From Pseudomonas chlororaphis subsp. aurantiaca (lineage in GTDB: Bacteria; Pseudomonadota; Gammaproteobacteria; Pseudomonadales; Pseudomonadaceae): a stretch of 64,000 nt of DNA. The position numbers were made by a program, and so were the translations under genes. The DNA is taken from assembly GCF_013466605.1 (NCBI RefSeq), contig NZ_CP059162.1:3100001-3164000 (forward strand). The letters run 5' to 3'. This document shows positions 35,120-43,347 of this stretch, one piece after another. The notes under the pieces were generated by a model that was not told the DNA's origin, made no database searches, and saw nothing but the letters and a program-made list of their open reading frames with translations. Position 1 is the stretch's first letter; each line of letters opens with the position of its first letter.

Positions 35120-36859
35120 TCAGAGTCTCGGCAGCTGGCCGATGCGACCGAACATTTCAGTGACGATCTGCAGGTCCAGCTGGAACTGCTCGACGGTCTT
35201 GAACTCGTTGTCGTTGTGGCCGGTGTACTTGACCTCGGGACGGGCCAGGCCGAATTGCACGCCGTTGGGCAGTTCATGCACCGAGGTGGCGCCGGCGGAG
35301 GTGCCGAACTTGTGCTGCATGCCCAGGTTCTCGCTGGCCACCGCCAACAGCGCCTTGACCCATTCACCCTCGGGGTTGCGGTACATCGGCTCGGCGATCT
35401 TGTAGTCGAAGTTCACCGCGACCTGGTTCTTCTTGCTCCAGGCGGCCAACTTGTCGGCAATTTCCTGTTTCAGCACCTCCGGGGTCTTGCCCTTGGGCAC
35501 GCGCAGGTTGACCGCCAGCTTGAAGGCCTGTTCATCCTGGCCGACATAGGTCAGGGAGGTGGTCAGTGGGCCCATGAAGTCATCGGCGAAACCGACCCCC
35601 AACTTGTTGCCCAGGTAGTCCAGGCCCCAGTTGTCGGCGGCGTAGCGGGCCGCGTCGGTGATCGGGTTGTGCTTGAGCGCGACCTTGCCGTCGAGGCTGT
35701 TGATGAAGTCGAGCATGCGCGCCACCGGGTTGACCCCGGACTCGGGCTCGGAGGAGTGGGCGGACACGCCGGTGACTGTCAGCTTGACGTCCTTGCCTTC
35801 GACCTTGGCGGCCACGCTGAAGTCGCCGCCGTGGGCCTTGGCGTATTCGCTGCCGGCCTTCTGCAGGCTGGCGGCCAGTTCGGCGGGCTGGTCGGTCACC
35901 AGGGTGGCGACCGAGGCGCCCGGGATCTGGTTGGTGGCCAGGCCGCCGGTCATCGAGACGATCTCCGCGCCTTTGCCTTCGGCGGTACGCCGCGGGAAGC
36001 TGGCCATGACGGTGCCGTAGCCTTTCTCGGCGATCACCACCGGGTAGCCGCCATCCAGCGCCAGGTTGTAGTTGGGCGTCGGGTTGCGTTCGAAGTAGTA
36101 GGGGATGGCGTCGCCGCTGGTTTCCTCGGTGGTGTCCACCAGCAGCTTGAAGTTGCGCGCCAGCGGCAGCTTCTCTTCCTTGATGATCTTCATGGCGTAC
36201 AGGGCCACGACTATGCCGTTCTTGTCGTCCTCGGTGCCGCGGCCGTACATGCGGTCGCCGACCAGGGTGACCTTGAACGGGTCGAGCTTGGTGCCGTCCT
36301 GCAGCACCCAGTTCTCCGGCGTCACCGGCACCACGTCGGCATGGGCGTGGATACCCACCACTTCTTTGCCGCTGCCTTGCAGGGAGATCTCGTAGACGCG
36401 GTTGTCGATGTTGCGAAAGTTCAGGTCGAAGCCCTTGGCCAGGGCCTGGATCTTGTCGGCGATCTTGAGGAACTCGGGGTTCTCGTGCTGGGGCACGCCG
36501 TCGACGCGCACGGTGGGGATGGCCACCAGTTCGCGCAGGGTTTCGGTGGCGGCCTTGCCGTATTTCACCCGCGCATAGAGGCCCAGCAGGCGATGGATCT
36601 CGTTCTGCTGCTCGGCGGAAAGCGCCTTGTTGTCGAGAAAGGCATTGATGGCCGGGCTGAGGTTGGCGTTCTTGGCCAGCTCGCTCTTGCCCAGGGTGTC
36701 GAGGAACTGGCGGAAGTCCTTGACCGAGGCATCGGCGAAGCTCTTGAGGATCGCCGCGTTCTGCTGCGGGGTGATGTTGGCGTGGGCGGTGGTGGTGAAG
36801 GCTGACAGGCTGGCCAGCATCAGGGTGGCCGCGGCCAGTTGCTTGAGGGAGAAATCCAT
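35120..36859 (-). CDS. Exported M20-family dipeptidase
   Basis: A 579-residue M20/M28-type metallopeptidase with a signal peptide (cleavage near TTTAHA-NIT, about residue 28), so it is probably periplasmic. Zinc-site motifs are visible: VVGIHAHADVVPV (His and the catalytic Asp), YGRGTEDDKNGIV (bridging Asp), VDTTEETSGDAIPYYF (Glu-Glu) and a C-terminal SAGATSVHEL with the last His. The insertion of the lid/dimerisation domain (about 250-420) and the length fit the bacterial PepV/Sapep-type dipeptidases. The likely role is cleavage of imported dipeptides in the periplasm. It appears monocistronic. Confidence 0.88.
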   Translation of the reverse strand: MDFSLKQLAAATLMLASLSAFTTTAHANITPQQNAAILKSFADASVKDFRQFLDTLGKSELAKNANLSPAINAFLDNKALSAEQQNEIHRLLGLYARVKYGKAATETLRELVAIPTVRVDGVPQHENPEFLKIADKIQALAKGFDLNFRNIDNRVYEISLQGSGKEVVGIHAHADVVPVTPENWVLQDGTKLDPFKVTLVGDRMYGRGTEDDKNGIVVALYAMKIIKEEKLPLARNFKLLVDTTEETSGDAIPYYFERNPTPNYNLALDGGYPVVIAEKGYGTVMASFPRRTAEGKGAEIVSMTGGLATNQIPGASVATLVTDQPAELAASLQKAGSEYAKAHGGDFSVAAKVEGKDVKLTVTGVSAHSSEPESGVNPVARMLDFINSLDGKVALKHNPITDAARYAADNWGLDYLGNKLGVGFADDFMGPLTTSLTYVGQDEQAFKLAVNLRVPKGKTPEVLKQEIADKLAAWSKKNQVAVNFDYKIAEPMYRNPEGEWVKALLAVASENLGMQHKFGTSAGATSVHELPNGVQFGLARPEVKYTGHNDNEFKTVEQFQLDLQIVTEMFGRIGQLPRL

Positions 36860-36990
36860 TGCGGGAGGCGTTCCTTGCAGATTGTTAGGAAGTTCTGATC
36901 AACCTTCCCAACCTAACATCACGAGGGAAGGCTACGGGAGCCCCCGAAGTGGGATCTGTCGCACAGAAATGCAAAAGCGGCGCAGAAACG

Positions 36991-37009
36991 AAAAAGCCCC
37001 GGGAGGGGC
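36991..37009 (-). terminator. Intrinsic terminator of the aromatic-acid MFS gene
   Basis: On the minus strand GCCCC (37009-37005) and GGGGC (37000-36996) form a stem with a TCCC-type loop, followed by a run of T (A-tract 36991-36995). It lies about 100 bases beyond the MFS stop codon. Confidence 0.75.
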
Positions 37010-37106
37010 AGTCCTGAGCGTTCCGCGCGGGCGGGGCGCTGTTTCAGCCTGGGCAACCGCGTTGCGACGGCAGTCAACCAGGCTGATGTCCTGCTGGGTC
37101 AAGGCT

Positions 37107-38342
37107 TCAGGGTTTGGGTGCGGCCGGGTTCGCCGCAGCCAACCCGGGTTCGACCCGCGACGCCGGGCGGGCGATCACGCTGATGATGCTCAAGGCGGCA
37201 ATCACCAGGCCCGGCGAGGTCGCCAGCAAGACCCCGCTGGTGCCGGCGCCGGCCGCGAGGATCTGCCCGGCGGCCAGGGGGCCGGCCACCGATCCCAGGC
37301 GGCCGATGGCTACCGCGGCACCGACGCCGGTGGCGCGCACCAGGGTCGGGTACGAGGGTGGGGCCAGGGCGTACAGCACCAGTTGCGCGGCCATCACGAA
37401 CAGCCCCGCGGCGAACCCGGCGCAGGCCATGGGCAGCAGGCCCGCCGACAGGCCGACCCCGGCCAGCGCCGCGAGCAGCCCGGCGTAGACGAACAGCACC
37501 ACCTTGATGCCGTTGCAGCGATCCAGCAGCAGGCCGCCGAGCAGCGAACCGAGGGCGCCGCCGAGGTTGAACAGCATCTGCACCAGCCCGGCCTGGGGTT
37601 TGCTGAAGCCTTGTTCCAGCAGCAACGACGGCAGCCAGTTGAGCAGCATGTACATCACCGTCAGGGTGAAGAAATAGCTCAGCCACAAGGCCAGGGTGGT
37701 GCGCGCCCGGCCTTCGCCGAACAGCGCCTGGCCGGTGGAGATGCGGGTCAGGCCGGGGTTGCCTTGTTGCTGGCGAAAGGCGCTGGACTCGGGCAGCAGC
37801 AGGAGCATCAGCGGCACCACCAGTAGCGGCGCCAGGCCGCCGACGATAAAGGTCGCCTGCCAATGATCGGTGAACAGCATGGCCACCAGCGCCGCCAGGG
37901 CGCCACCCAGGGGTACCCCGGCGTACATGATGCTGATGGCGGTGCCACGGCGTTGCTCGCCCGCGGCCTCGGCGCACAGGGCGATCAGGTTGGGCAGGGC
38001 GGCGCCCAGGCCCAGGCCGGTCATGAAGCGCGCCAGCAGCAGGCCCGAGAGGCTGGCGACATAGGCGGTGGCGAGGGAGAACAGGCCGAACAGCAGCACG
38101 GCGCCGATGAGGATTTTCTTGCGGCCGATGCGATCGGCGATCCAGCCGCCGAAGAAGGCGCCGGGCAGCAGGCCGACGATCCCGGCGCTGAACACCCAGC
38201 CCAGCATTCTCGGGTCCAGGGCGAAGCTCTGGCGCAGGCCCGCGGCGGCGGTGCCGGCGGCTTGCAGGTCGAAGCCTTCGATCAGGGCAACGATAAAACA
38301 CAGGGCGATGGTCAGCGTCGTGCGACGCGATGGAGTGTCCAT
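37107..38342 (-). CDS. MFS aromatic acid transporter (AAHS family, MhpT/PcaK-like)
   Basis: 411 residues with 12 membrane helices. I chose the start at 38342 (MDTPSRRTTL) because TGAGG precedes it; the frame is open further upstream. AAHS hallmarks are ALIEGFDLQAAGTAA in helix 1 (Asp typical of aromatic acid:H+ symporters) and GGWIADRIGRKKIL between helices 2 and 3 (motif A). It is divergent from an OprD porin. The ferulate degradation genes and their MarR regulator follow, so ferulate, p-coumarate or a related hydroxycinnamate is the likely substrate. Its terminator is at 36991-37009. Confidence 0.87.
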   Translation of the reverse strand: MDTPSRRTTLTIALCFIVALIEGFDLQAAGTAAAGLRQSFALDPRMLGWVFSAGIVGLLPGAFFGGWIADRIGRKKILIGAVLLFGLFSLATAYVASLSGLLLARFMTGLGLGAALPNLIALCAEAAGEQRRGTAISIMYAGVPLGGALAALVAMLFTDHWQATFIVGGLAPLLVVPLMLLLLPESSAFRQQQGNPGLTRISTGQALFGEGRARTTLALWLSYFFTLTVMYMLLNWLPSLLLEQGFSKPQAGLVQMLFNLGGALGSLLGGLLLDRCNGIKVVLFVYAGLLAALAGVGLSAGLLPMACAGFAAGLFVMAAQLVLYALAPPSYPTLVRATGVGAAVAIGRLGSVAGPLAAGQILAAGAGTSGVLLATSPGLVIAALSIISVIARPASRVEPGLAAANPAAPKP

Positions 38343-38673
38343 GGCAAACCTCATTGTTGTTTTTGTTGGGGGCGGACGCAGTGGAACGCGCCTGTTCGCT
38401 CGAGCGTTGGCAGGCGAAATTAAGATTAACAAAGATAACTAAAAATTGAAGGGTGGCCGGATCAGCCTGAAAGATCGATTTAGTTTTATGTAAATCAATT
38501 ACTTATCGGTCTTGTCCGGTGTTATCTGGTAAATAGATAATAATATTAATGTTCGATTATCGGTCATTATGGATTGACGCCAGCCCTTGGCTGTTTCCAT
38601 TCTCTGGCCGTGGACGCCTGCCATGGCCAGGCGATCCCGTTCCGCAAAACAACAACAATAAGTGGACTCGAAC
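38343..38673. promoter_or_regulatory. Divergent promoter region of the MFS and porin genes
   Basis: 331 bp, with a markedly AT-rich core (about 38415-38560). It contains GATAACTAAAAATTG (38433-38447; the reverse strand reads TTAGTTATC) and CGATTTAGTTTTATG (38475-38489). Similar words, TTAGTTAT and GCGATTTAGTTTTTG, occur upstream of the hydratase-lyase gene (40795-40825). Both regions may therefore carry sites for the same regulator, plausibly the MarR protein at 40156. Confidence 0.45.
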
Positions 38674-39984
38674 ATGCCGAACCTCTCACGCAACGCCCTC
38701 GCGGCGCCGCTGGCCCTACCTGTTCGCCTGTGCTGCCTGGCCCTCTCGGGGCTGGGCGTGGTGGCCGCTCCGGCGCAGGCCGCGGGCTTTATCGACGACA
38801 GCCACGGCACCCTGACCCTGCGCAATTACTACCTCGACCGCGACTACAAGGACGACGGCGCGAAAACCGCGGCCCGGGAATGGGCCCAGGGGGCGATCCT
38901 GAACCTGGAGTCGGGCTTTACCCCGGGGACCGTCGGCTTCGGCATGGATGCCCGCGGGCTGCTGGGGATCAAGCTCGACTCGGCGCCGGACCGCAGCGGC
39001 ACCGAACTGCTGCCGGTGTCGGCCAGCGACAAGCGCGCGGCGGACGAGTATTCGCGCCTGGCGATGACCGCCAAGCTGCGCCTGGCCCAGACCAGCGTGA
39101 AGACCGGCGATGTGTCGATCTTCCTGCCGTTCGCCTTTGCCAGCCCGTCGCGGCTGCTGCCGCAGACCTTTCGCGGCACCACCCTCAGCTCCAAGGACAT
39201 CGACGGCCTGACCTTTAACACCGGCTATATCGATCGCATCAACAAGCGCGACTCCACCGACTACCAGGCGCTGAGCATCGCTTCGCCGAACCGGCGCTTC
39301 AACGGCGCGGTCACTTCGTCGCACATGGCTTACCTGGGGGGCGATTACCAGGTCGATCCGGACCTCAGCCTGCGCGCCTACCACGCCGAAGTGGCGGACC
39401 TCTACCAGCAGGACACCCTGGCCCTGCTGCATAACTTCAAGCTCGGGGACGGGGTGCTGAGCAGCGACCTGCGCAGTTTCTTCAGCCGCGAAGACGGCAG
39501 CGCCAAGGCCGGCAAGGTGGACAACCGCAATCTTTCGGCGCTGTTCGCCTATCGCTGGGGCGGGCATCGATTGAGCCTGGGCTACATGCACGCCAGCGGC
39601 GATACGGCGACGCCATATCTGTCGGGCACCGAGTTGATGGGCATGAGCGAACTGACCATGAGTTCCGATTTTCTCAATGCCCGGGAACGCACCTGGCAGG
39701 CCATCTACGACTACGATTTCGCCGCCGCCGGGCTGCCCGGGCTGAAGAGCCGCCTGCGCTACGTGCGCGGCGACCATATCGAACTGGCGGCGCTGAATGC
39801 CGAGGATCGCAAGGAGCGGGAGTTCCAGATGGAACTGGGGTACGTGATCCAGAGCGGGCCGCTGAAGAACCTCGGGCTGCTGGCGCGCAAGTCGATCTAC
39901 CGCAACGATTTTCCCGCCGGCGCGGCGTTCCGCGATGAAAACCAGACCCGCTTCCTGGTGCTCTACACGCTGCCGATCTGGTAA
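38674..39984 (+). CDS. OprD-family porin of the ferulate cluster
   Basis: A 436-residue outer-membrane porin. ATG 38674 follows AGTGGA, and the signal peptide ends near APAQA-AGF (about residue 32). The mature start GFIDDSHGTLTLRNYYLDRD and the strand EWAQGAILNLESGFTPGTVGFG are diagnostic of the OprD/OpdK family of substrate-specific 18-stranded barrels. It ends in a membrane-anchor strand with a terminal aromatic (LYTLPIW). Together with the divergent MFS transporter it would give outer- and inner-membrane passage for a hydroxycinnamate such as ferulate. Confidence 0.92.
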   Translation: MPNLSRNALAAPLALPVRLCCLALSGLGVVAAPAQAAGFIDDSHGTLTLRNYYLDRDYKDDGAKTAAREWAQGAILNLESGFTPGTVGFGMDARGLLGIKLDSAPDRSGTELLPVSASDKRAADEYSRLAMTAKLRLAQTSVKTGDVSIFLPFAFASPSRLLPQTFRGTTLSSKDIDGLTFNTGYIDRINKRDSTDYQALSIASPNRRFNGAVTSSHMAYLGGDYQVDPDLSLRAYHAEVADLYQQDTLALLHNFKLGDGVLSSDLRSFFSREDGSAKAGKVDNRNLSALFAYRWGGHRLSLGYMHASGDTATPYLSGTELMGMSELTMSSDFLNARERTWQAIYDYDFAAAGLPGLKSRLRYVRGDHIELAALNAEDRKEREFQMELGYVIQSGPLKNLGLLARKSIYRNDFPAGAAFRDENQTRFLVLYTLPIW

Positions 39985-40002
39985 CGCCAGCCGCACCACC
40001 GG

Positions 40003-40147
40003 CCCTGTAGCCGCTGCCGAGCCCGCGAGGCTGCGATCGGCAACGCAGTTGCCGCAAAACCTGCATCCGCGATCTGCCTGAATAAAGGCGTTCGCCGGGT
40101 TGCGACGGCTGCGCCGCCGATCGCAGCCTGCGGCAGCGGCTACAGGG
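40003..40147. repeat. REP doublet (REPIN-like inverted pair)
   Basis: CCCTGTAGCCGCTGCCG (40003-40019) pairs with its inverse at 40131-40147, and AGGCTGCGATCGG (40028-40040) with its inverse at 40117-40129. An 8-base insertion interrupts the left arm. Such GTAGC/GCTGCCG pairs are typical of extragenic REP elements in fluorescent pseudomonads. It sits between the convergent porin and MarR genes and may also stop transcription. Confidence 0.8.
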
Positions 40148-40155
40148 ATCGCGGG

Positions 40156-40647
40156 TTACTGTTGATAGACCTTTTTCAGCAGCCTGAGCAGTTCTTCGCG
40201 TTCCCGGTCGTCGAGGGAGGCGGTGGCGTCCTGGTCGCTCTCGGCGGCGATCAGCTTCAGTTCCTTGAGCAGGGTCTCGCCGGTCTTGCTGAGAAAGATC
40301 CCGTAGGAGCGCTTGTCCGGTTTGCAGCGCACCCGCACCGCCAGCGCCCGTTCTTCCAGCTTGTTCAGCAACGGCACCACCTGCGGCGGCTCGATGGCCA
40401 GCGCCCGGGCCAGGTCGGCCTGCATCAGCCCGGGATGTTGCTCGATGATCGCCAGGGCCGAGAACTGCGCCGGCCGCAGGTCGTGGCTCGACAGGCGGCC
40501 AATCAGGTTCTGGAACAGTTTCAGCTGCGCCCGGCGCATGGCGTAACCGATCAGGTCGTCCAGGGCAGAGTCCAGGGGCGCCTGGGTTTCGCTGTCGGCG
40601 ACGGGAGCCTCGGCGGCGGTGGCTATCTTGTTGGAAGACTTGGCCAT
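40156..40647 (-). CDS. MarR-family regulator of hydroxycinnamate catabolism
   Basis: 163 residues: about 30 residues of disordered N-terminus, then a MarR winged helix (SSHDLRPAQFSALAIIEQHP, LARALAIEPPQVVPLLNKLE, wing RCKPDKRSYGIFLSKTG). It is divergent from the hydratase-lyase gene, with 213 bp between the two starts. In other bacteria MarR proteins in this position repress ferulate or p-coumarate genes and are released by feruloyl-CoA or coumaroyl-CoA. That role is inferred here from position and family. Confidence 0.87.
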   Translation of the reverse strand: MAKSSNKIATAAEAPVADSETQAPLDSALDDLIGYAMRRAQLKLFQNLIGRLSSHDLRPAQFSALAIIEQHPGLMQADLARALAIEPPQVVPLLNKLEERALAVRVRCKPDKRSYGIFLSKTGETLLKELKLIAAESDQDATASLDDREREELLRLLKKVYQQ

Positions 40648-40784
40648 TGCAGGGGAAATCCTCGGGCTGGCAGTTAAGAAGGCTATCTAGTTTGCCGGGA
40701 TTGACGGGGGATAGCCATGGCCGATGGCAGATGTCTTGCTGTTGAAGCGCTCCGGGCACTTGGGAAATGTTTGTTAATTTTATT

Positions 40785-40825
40785 AATAGTTAATTGACAT
40801 AACTAATTAGGCGATTTAGTTTTTG
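40785..40825 (+). promoter_or_regulatory. Candidate MarR operator upstream of the ferulate genes
   Basis: AGTTAATTGACATAACT (40788-40804) is a 5-bp inverted repeat (AGTTA/TAACT) with a 7-base spacer, extended by AT-rich partly symmetric flanks. TTGACA (40793-40798) within it could be a -35 box, so a bound repressor would block polymerase. GCGATTTAGTTTTTGCC (40811-40827) follows and resembles a word in the MFS/porin intergenic region. Confidence 0.45.
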
Positions 40826-40860
40826 CCCATCTCAAGCCAAGAACAAAGAGAGCAATCGCC

Positions 40861-41691
40861 ATGAGCAACTACGAAGGTCGCTGGACAACCGTCAAGGTCG
40901 AGATCGAAGAGGGGATCGCCTGGGTCATCCTCAACCGTCCGGAAAAACGCAACGCCATGAGCCCGACCCTGAACCGCGAGATGGTCGAGGTGCTGGAGAC
41001 GCTGGAGCAGGATCCGGCCGCCGGTGTGCTGGTGCTGACCGGCGCGGGCGAGGCATGGACCGCGGGCATGGACCTCAAGGAATACTTTCGCGAAGTGGAT
41101 GCCGGCCCGGAAATCCTCCAGGAAAAAATCCGCCGCGAGGCCTCGCAATGGCAATGGAAGCTGCTGCGCATGTACGCCAAGCCGACCATCGCCATGGTCA
41201 ACGGCTGGTGCTTCGGCGGCGGCTTCAGCCCATTGGTGGCCTGCGACCTGGCGATCTGCGCCGATGAAGCGACCTTCGGCCTCTCGGAAATCAACTGGGG
41301 TATCCCGCCGGGCAACCTGGTGAGCAAGGCCATGGCCGACACCGTGGGCCATCGCCACTCGCTGTACTACATCATGACCGGCAAGACCTTCGGCGGGCAG
41401 AAAGCCGCCGAGATGGGCCTGGTCAACGAGAGCGTGCCGCTTGCGCAACTGCGCGAAACCACCGTCGGGCTGGCGCGCAACCTGCTGGAGAAGAACCCGG
41501 TGGTGCTGCGGGCCGCCAAGCATGGCTTCAAGCGCTGCCGCGAGCTGACCTGGGAGCAGAACGAGGATTACCTGTACGCCAAGCTCGACCAGTCGCGCCT
41601 GCTGGACACCGAAGGCGGCCGCGAGCAGGGCATGAAGCAGTTCCTTGACGACAAGAGCATAAAACCCGGCCTGCAGGCTTACAAACGCTGA
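40861..41691 (+). CDS. ech: p-Hydroxycinnamoyl-CoA hydratase/lyase (feruloyl-CoA to vanillin)
   Basis: 276 residues, the same length as the characterised P. fluorescens HCHL as I recall it. It hydrates feruloyl-CoA and cleaves the product to vanillin and acetyl-CoA in the cytoplasm. The crotonase fold is clear. Residues I remember as important in HCHL fall at the right places: Met70 and Gly120 (oxyanion hole, WTAGMDLKEYF and WCFGGGFSP), Glu143 (FGLSEINWG) and Tyr239 (NEDYLYAKL). It is the first gene after the candidate operator, with vdh and fcs following in the same direction to complete ferulate-to-vanillate conversion. Confidence 0.95.
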   Translation: MSNYEGRWTTVKVEIEEGIAWVILNRPEKRNAMSPTLNREMVEVLETLEQDPAAGVLVLTGAGEAWTAGMDLKEYFREVDAGPEILQEKIRREASQWQWKLLRMYAKPTIAMVNGWCFGGGFSPLVACDLAICADEATFGLSEINWGIPPGNLVSKAMADTVGHRHSLYYIMTGKTFGGQKAAEMGLVNESVPLAQLRETTVGLARNLLEKNPVVLRAAKHGFKRCRELTWEQNEDYLYAKLDQSRLLDTEGGREQGMKQFLDDKSIKPGLQAYKR

Positions 41692-41799
41692 TGCAAACCC
41701 GGCGGGCGGCAGCGTCCGCCCACTGTTCGGCGCAGCGCCCAGGCGCCGGCGTGAACCGCTCCACTGTATTCCCGATAAAGACAATAAAGAGGAATCACC

Positions 41800-43248
41800 A
41801 TGCTGGACGTGCCCCTGCTGATCGGCGGCCAGTCGTGCCCCGCCCGCGACGGTCGAACCTTCGAACGGCGTAACCCGGTGACCGGCGCAGTCGTCTCGCG
41901 CGTCGCCGCCGCCACCCTGGAAGACGCGGACGCCGCGGTGGCCGCGGCCCAGGCGGCATTCCCGGCCTGGGCGGCGCTGGCGCCCAATGAACGGCGCAGC
42001 CGCCTGCTGCGCGCGGCCGGGCAATTGCAGGCCCGTAGCGCGGAGTTCATCGCCGCGACCGGCGAGACCGGGGCCATGGCCAACTGGTACGGCTTCAATG
42101 TGCAGCTGGCGGCGAATATCCTGCGCGAAGCCGCCTCCATGACCACCCAGATCAATGGCGAGGTCATCCCCTCCGATGTTCCCGGCAGCTTCGCCATGGC
42201 CCTGCGCCAGCCGTGCGGCGTGGTGCTGGGCATCGCGCCGTGGAACGCCCCGGTGATCCTCGCCACCCGCGCCATCGCCATACCGCTGGCCTGCGGCAAC
42301 ACCGTGGTGCTCAAGGCGTCCGAGCTGAGCCCGGCGGTGCATCGGCTGATCGGCCAGGTGTTGCAGGAGGCCGGCCTCGGTGACGGGGTGGTCAACGTCA
42401 TCAGCAACGCCCCCGAGGATGCCCCGGCCATTGTCGAGCGGTTGATCGCCAATCCGGCGGTGCGCCGGGTCAACTTCACCGGCTCGACCCGGGTCGGGCG
42501 CATCGTCGGCGAGCTCTCGGCGCGGCACCTCAAGCCGGCCCTGCTGGAGCTGGGCGGCAAGGCGCCGCTGCTGGTGCTGGAGGATGCCGACCTGGATGCC
42601 GCGGTGCAGGCCGCGGCCTTCGGCGCCTACTTCAACCAGGGGCAGATCTGCATGTCCACCGAGCGCCTGATCGTCGATGCGCGGGTGGCCGAGGACTTTG
42701 TCGCCAGGCTGGCGGCGAAGATCGCCAGCTTGCCGGCGGGCAACCCGGAGGCCGCGGATTCGGTGCTTGGTTCGCTGGTGGACGCCAGTGCCGGCACGCG
42801 CATCAAGGGGCTGATCGATGATGCCCTGGGCAAGGGCGCGACCCTGGTCGCCGGTGGCCAATTGGCCGGCAGCATTCTGCAGCCGACCTTGCTCGACGGC
42901 GTCACCGACGCCATGCGCCTGTACCGCGAAGAGTCCTTCGGGCCGGTGGCGGTGGTGCTGCGCGGCGAGGGCGACGAAGCACTGCTGCGGCTGGCCAACG
43001 ACTCCGAGTTCGGCCTGTCGGCGGCGATCTTCAGCCGCGACACCGGGCGCGCCCTGGCCCTGGCGCAACGGCTCGAATCGGGCATCTGCCATATCAATGG
43101 CCCGACCGTGCACGACGAGGCGCAGATGCCGTTTGGCGGGGTCAAGGCCAGCGGCTACGGCAGTTTTGGCGGCAAGGCGGCCATCGAGCAGTTCACCCAG
43201 TTGCGCTGGATTACCCTGCAGAACGGTCCACGGCACTACCCGATCTGA
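41800..43248 (+). CDS. vdh: Vanillin dehydrogenase
   Basis: A 482-residue NAD(P)-dependent aldehyde dehydrogenase. ATG 41800 follows AAGAGGAATCACC. Motifs are the cofactor region GIAPWNAPVILATRA, the catalytic-Glu motif LLELGGKAPLLVLEDAD and the catalytic Cys in FNQGQICMSTERLIVD, with a C-terminal INGPTVHDEAQMPFGGVKASGYG. It oxidises vanillin from the hydratase-lyase to vanillate (and 4-hydroxybenzaldehyde similarly). The assignment over other aldehyde dehydrogenases rests on its place between ech and fcs. The vanillate demethylase genes are not in this window. Confidence 0.92.
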   Translation: MLDVPLLIGGQSCPARDGRTFERRNPVTGAVVSRVAAATLEDADAAVAAAQAAFPAWAALAPNERRSRLLRAAGQLQARSAEFIAATGETGAMANWYGFNVQLAANILREAASMTTQINGEVIPSDVPGSFAMALRQPCGVVLGIAPWNAPVILATRAIAIPLACGNTVVLKASELSPAVHRLIGQVLQEAGLGDGVVNVISNAPEDAPAIVERLIANPAVRRVNFTGSTRVGRIVGELSARHLKPALLELGGKAPLLVLEDADLDAAVQAAAFGAYFNQGQICMSTERLIVDARVAEDFVARLAAKIASLPAGNPEAADSVLGSLVDASAGTRIKGLIDDALGKGATLVAGGQLAGSILQPTLLDGVTDAMRLYREESFGPVAVVLRGEGDEALLRLANDSEFGLSAAIFSRDTGRALALAQRLESGICHINGPTVHDEAQMPFGGVKASGYGSFGGKAAIEQFTQLRWITLQNGPRHYPI

Positions 43249-43347
43249 ACTCCGGCCCCCGGACTCAACAATCACAAGGCCCCAGCCCCTGGCTGCCAGG
43301 TCCCCGGCCGAGTTCGCCGGCGACGGGCCTTGATGGAGGACAAACAC

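Noticed and set aside
35024..36805. 593-codon plus-strand frame over the M20 peptidase
   Set aside because: Antisense to a peptidase with signal peptide and intact zinc motifs.
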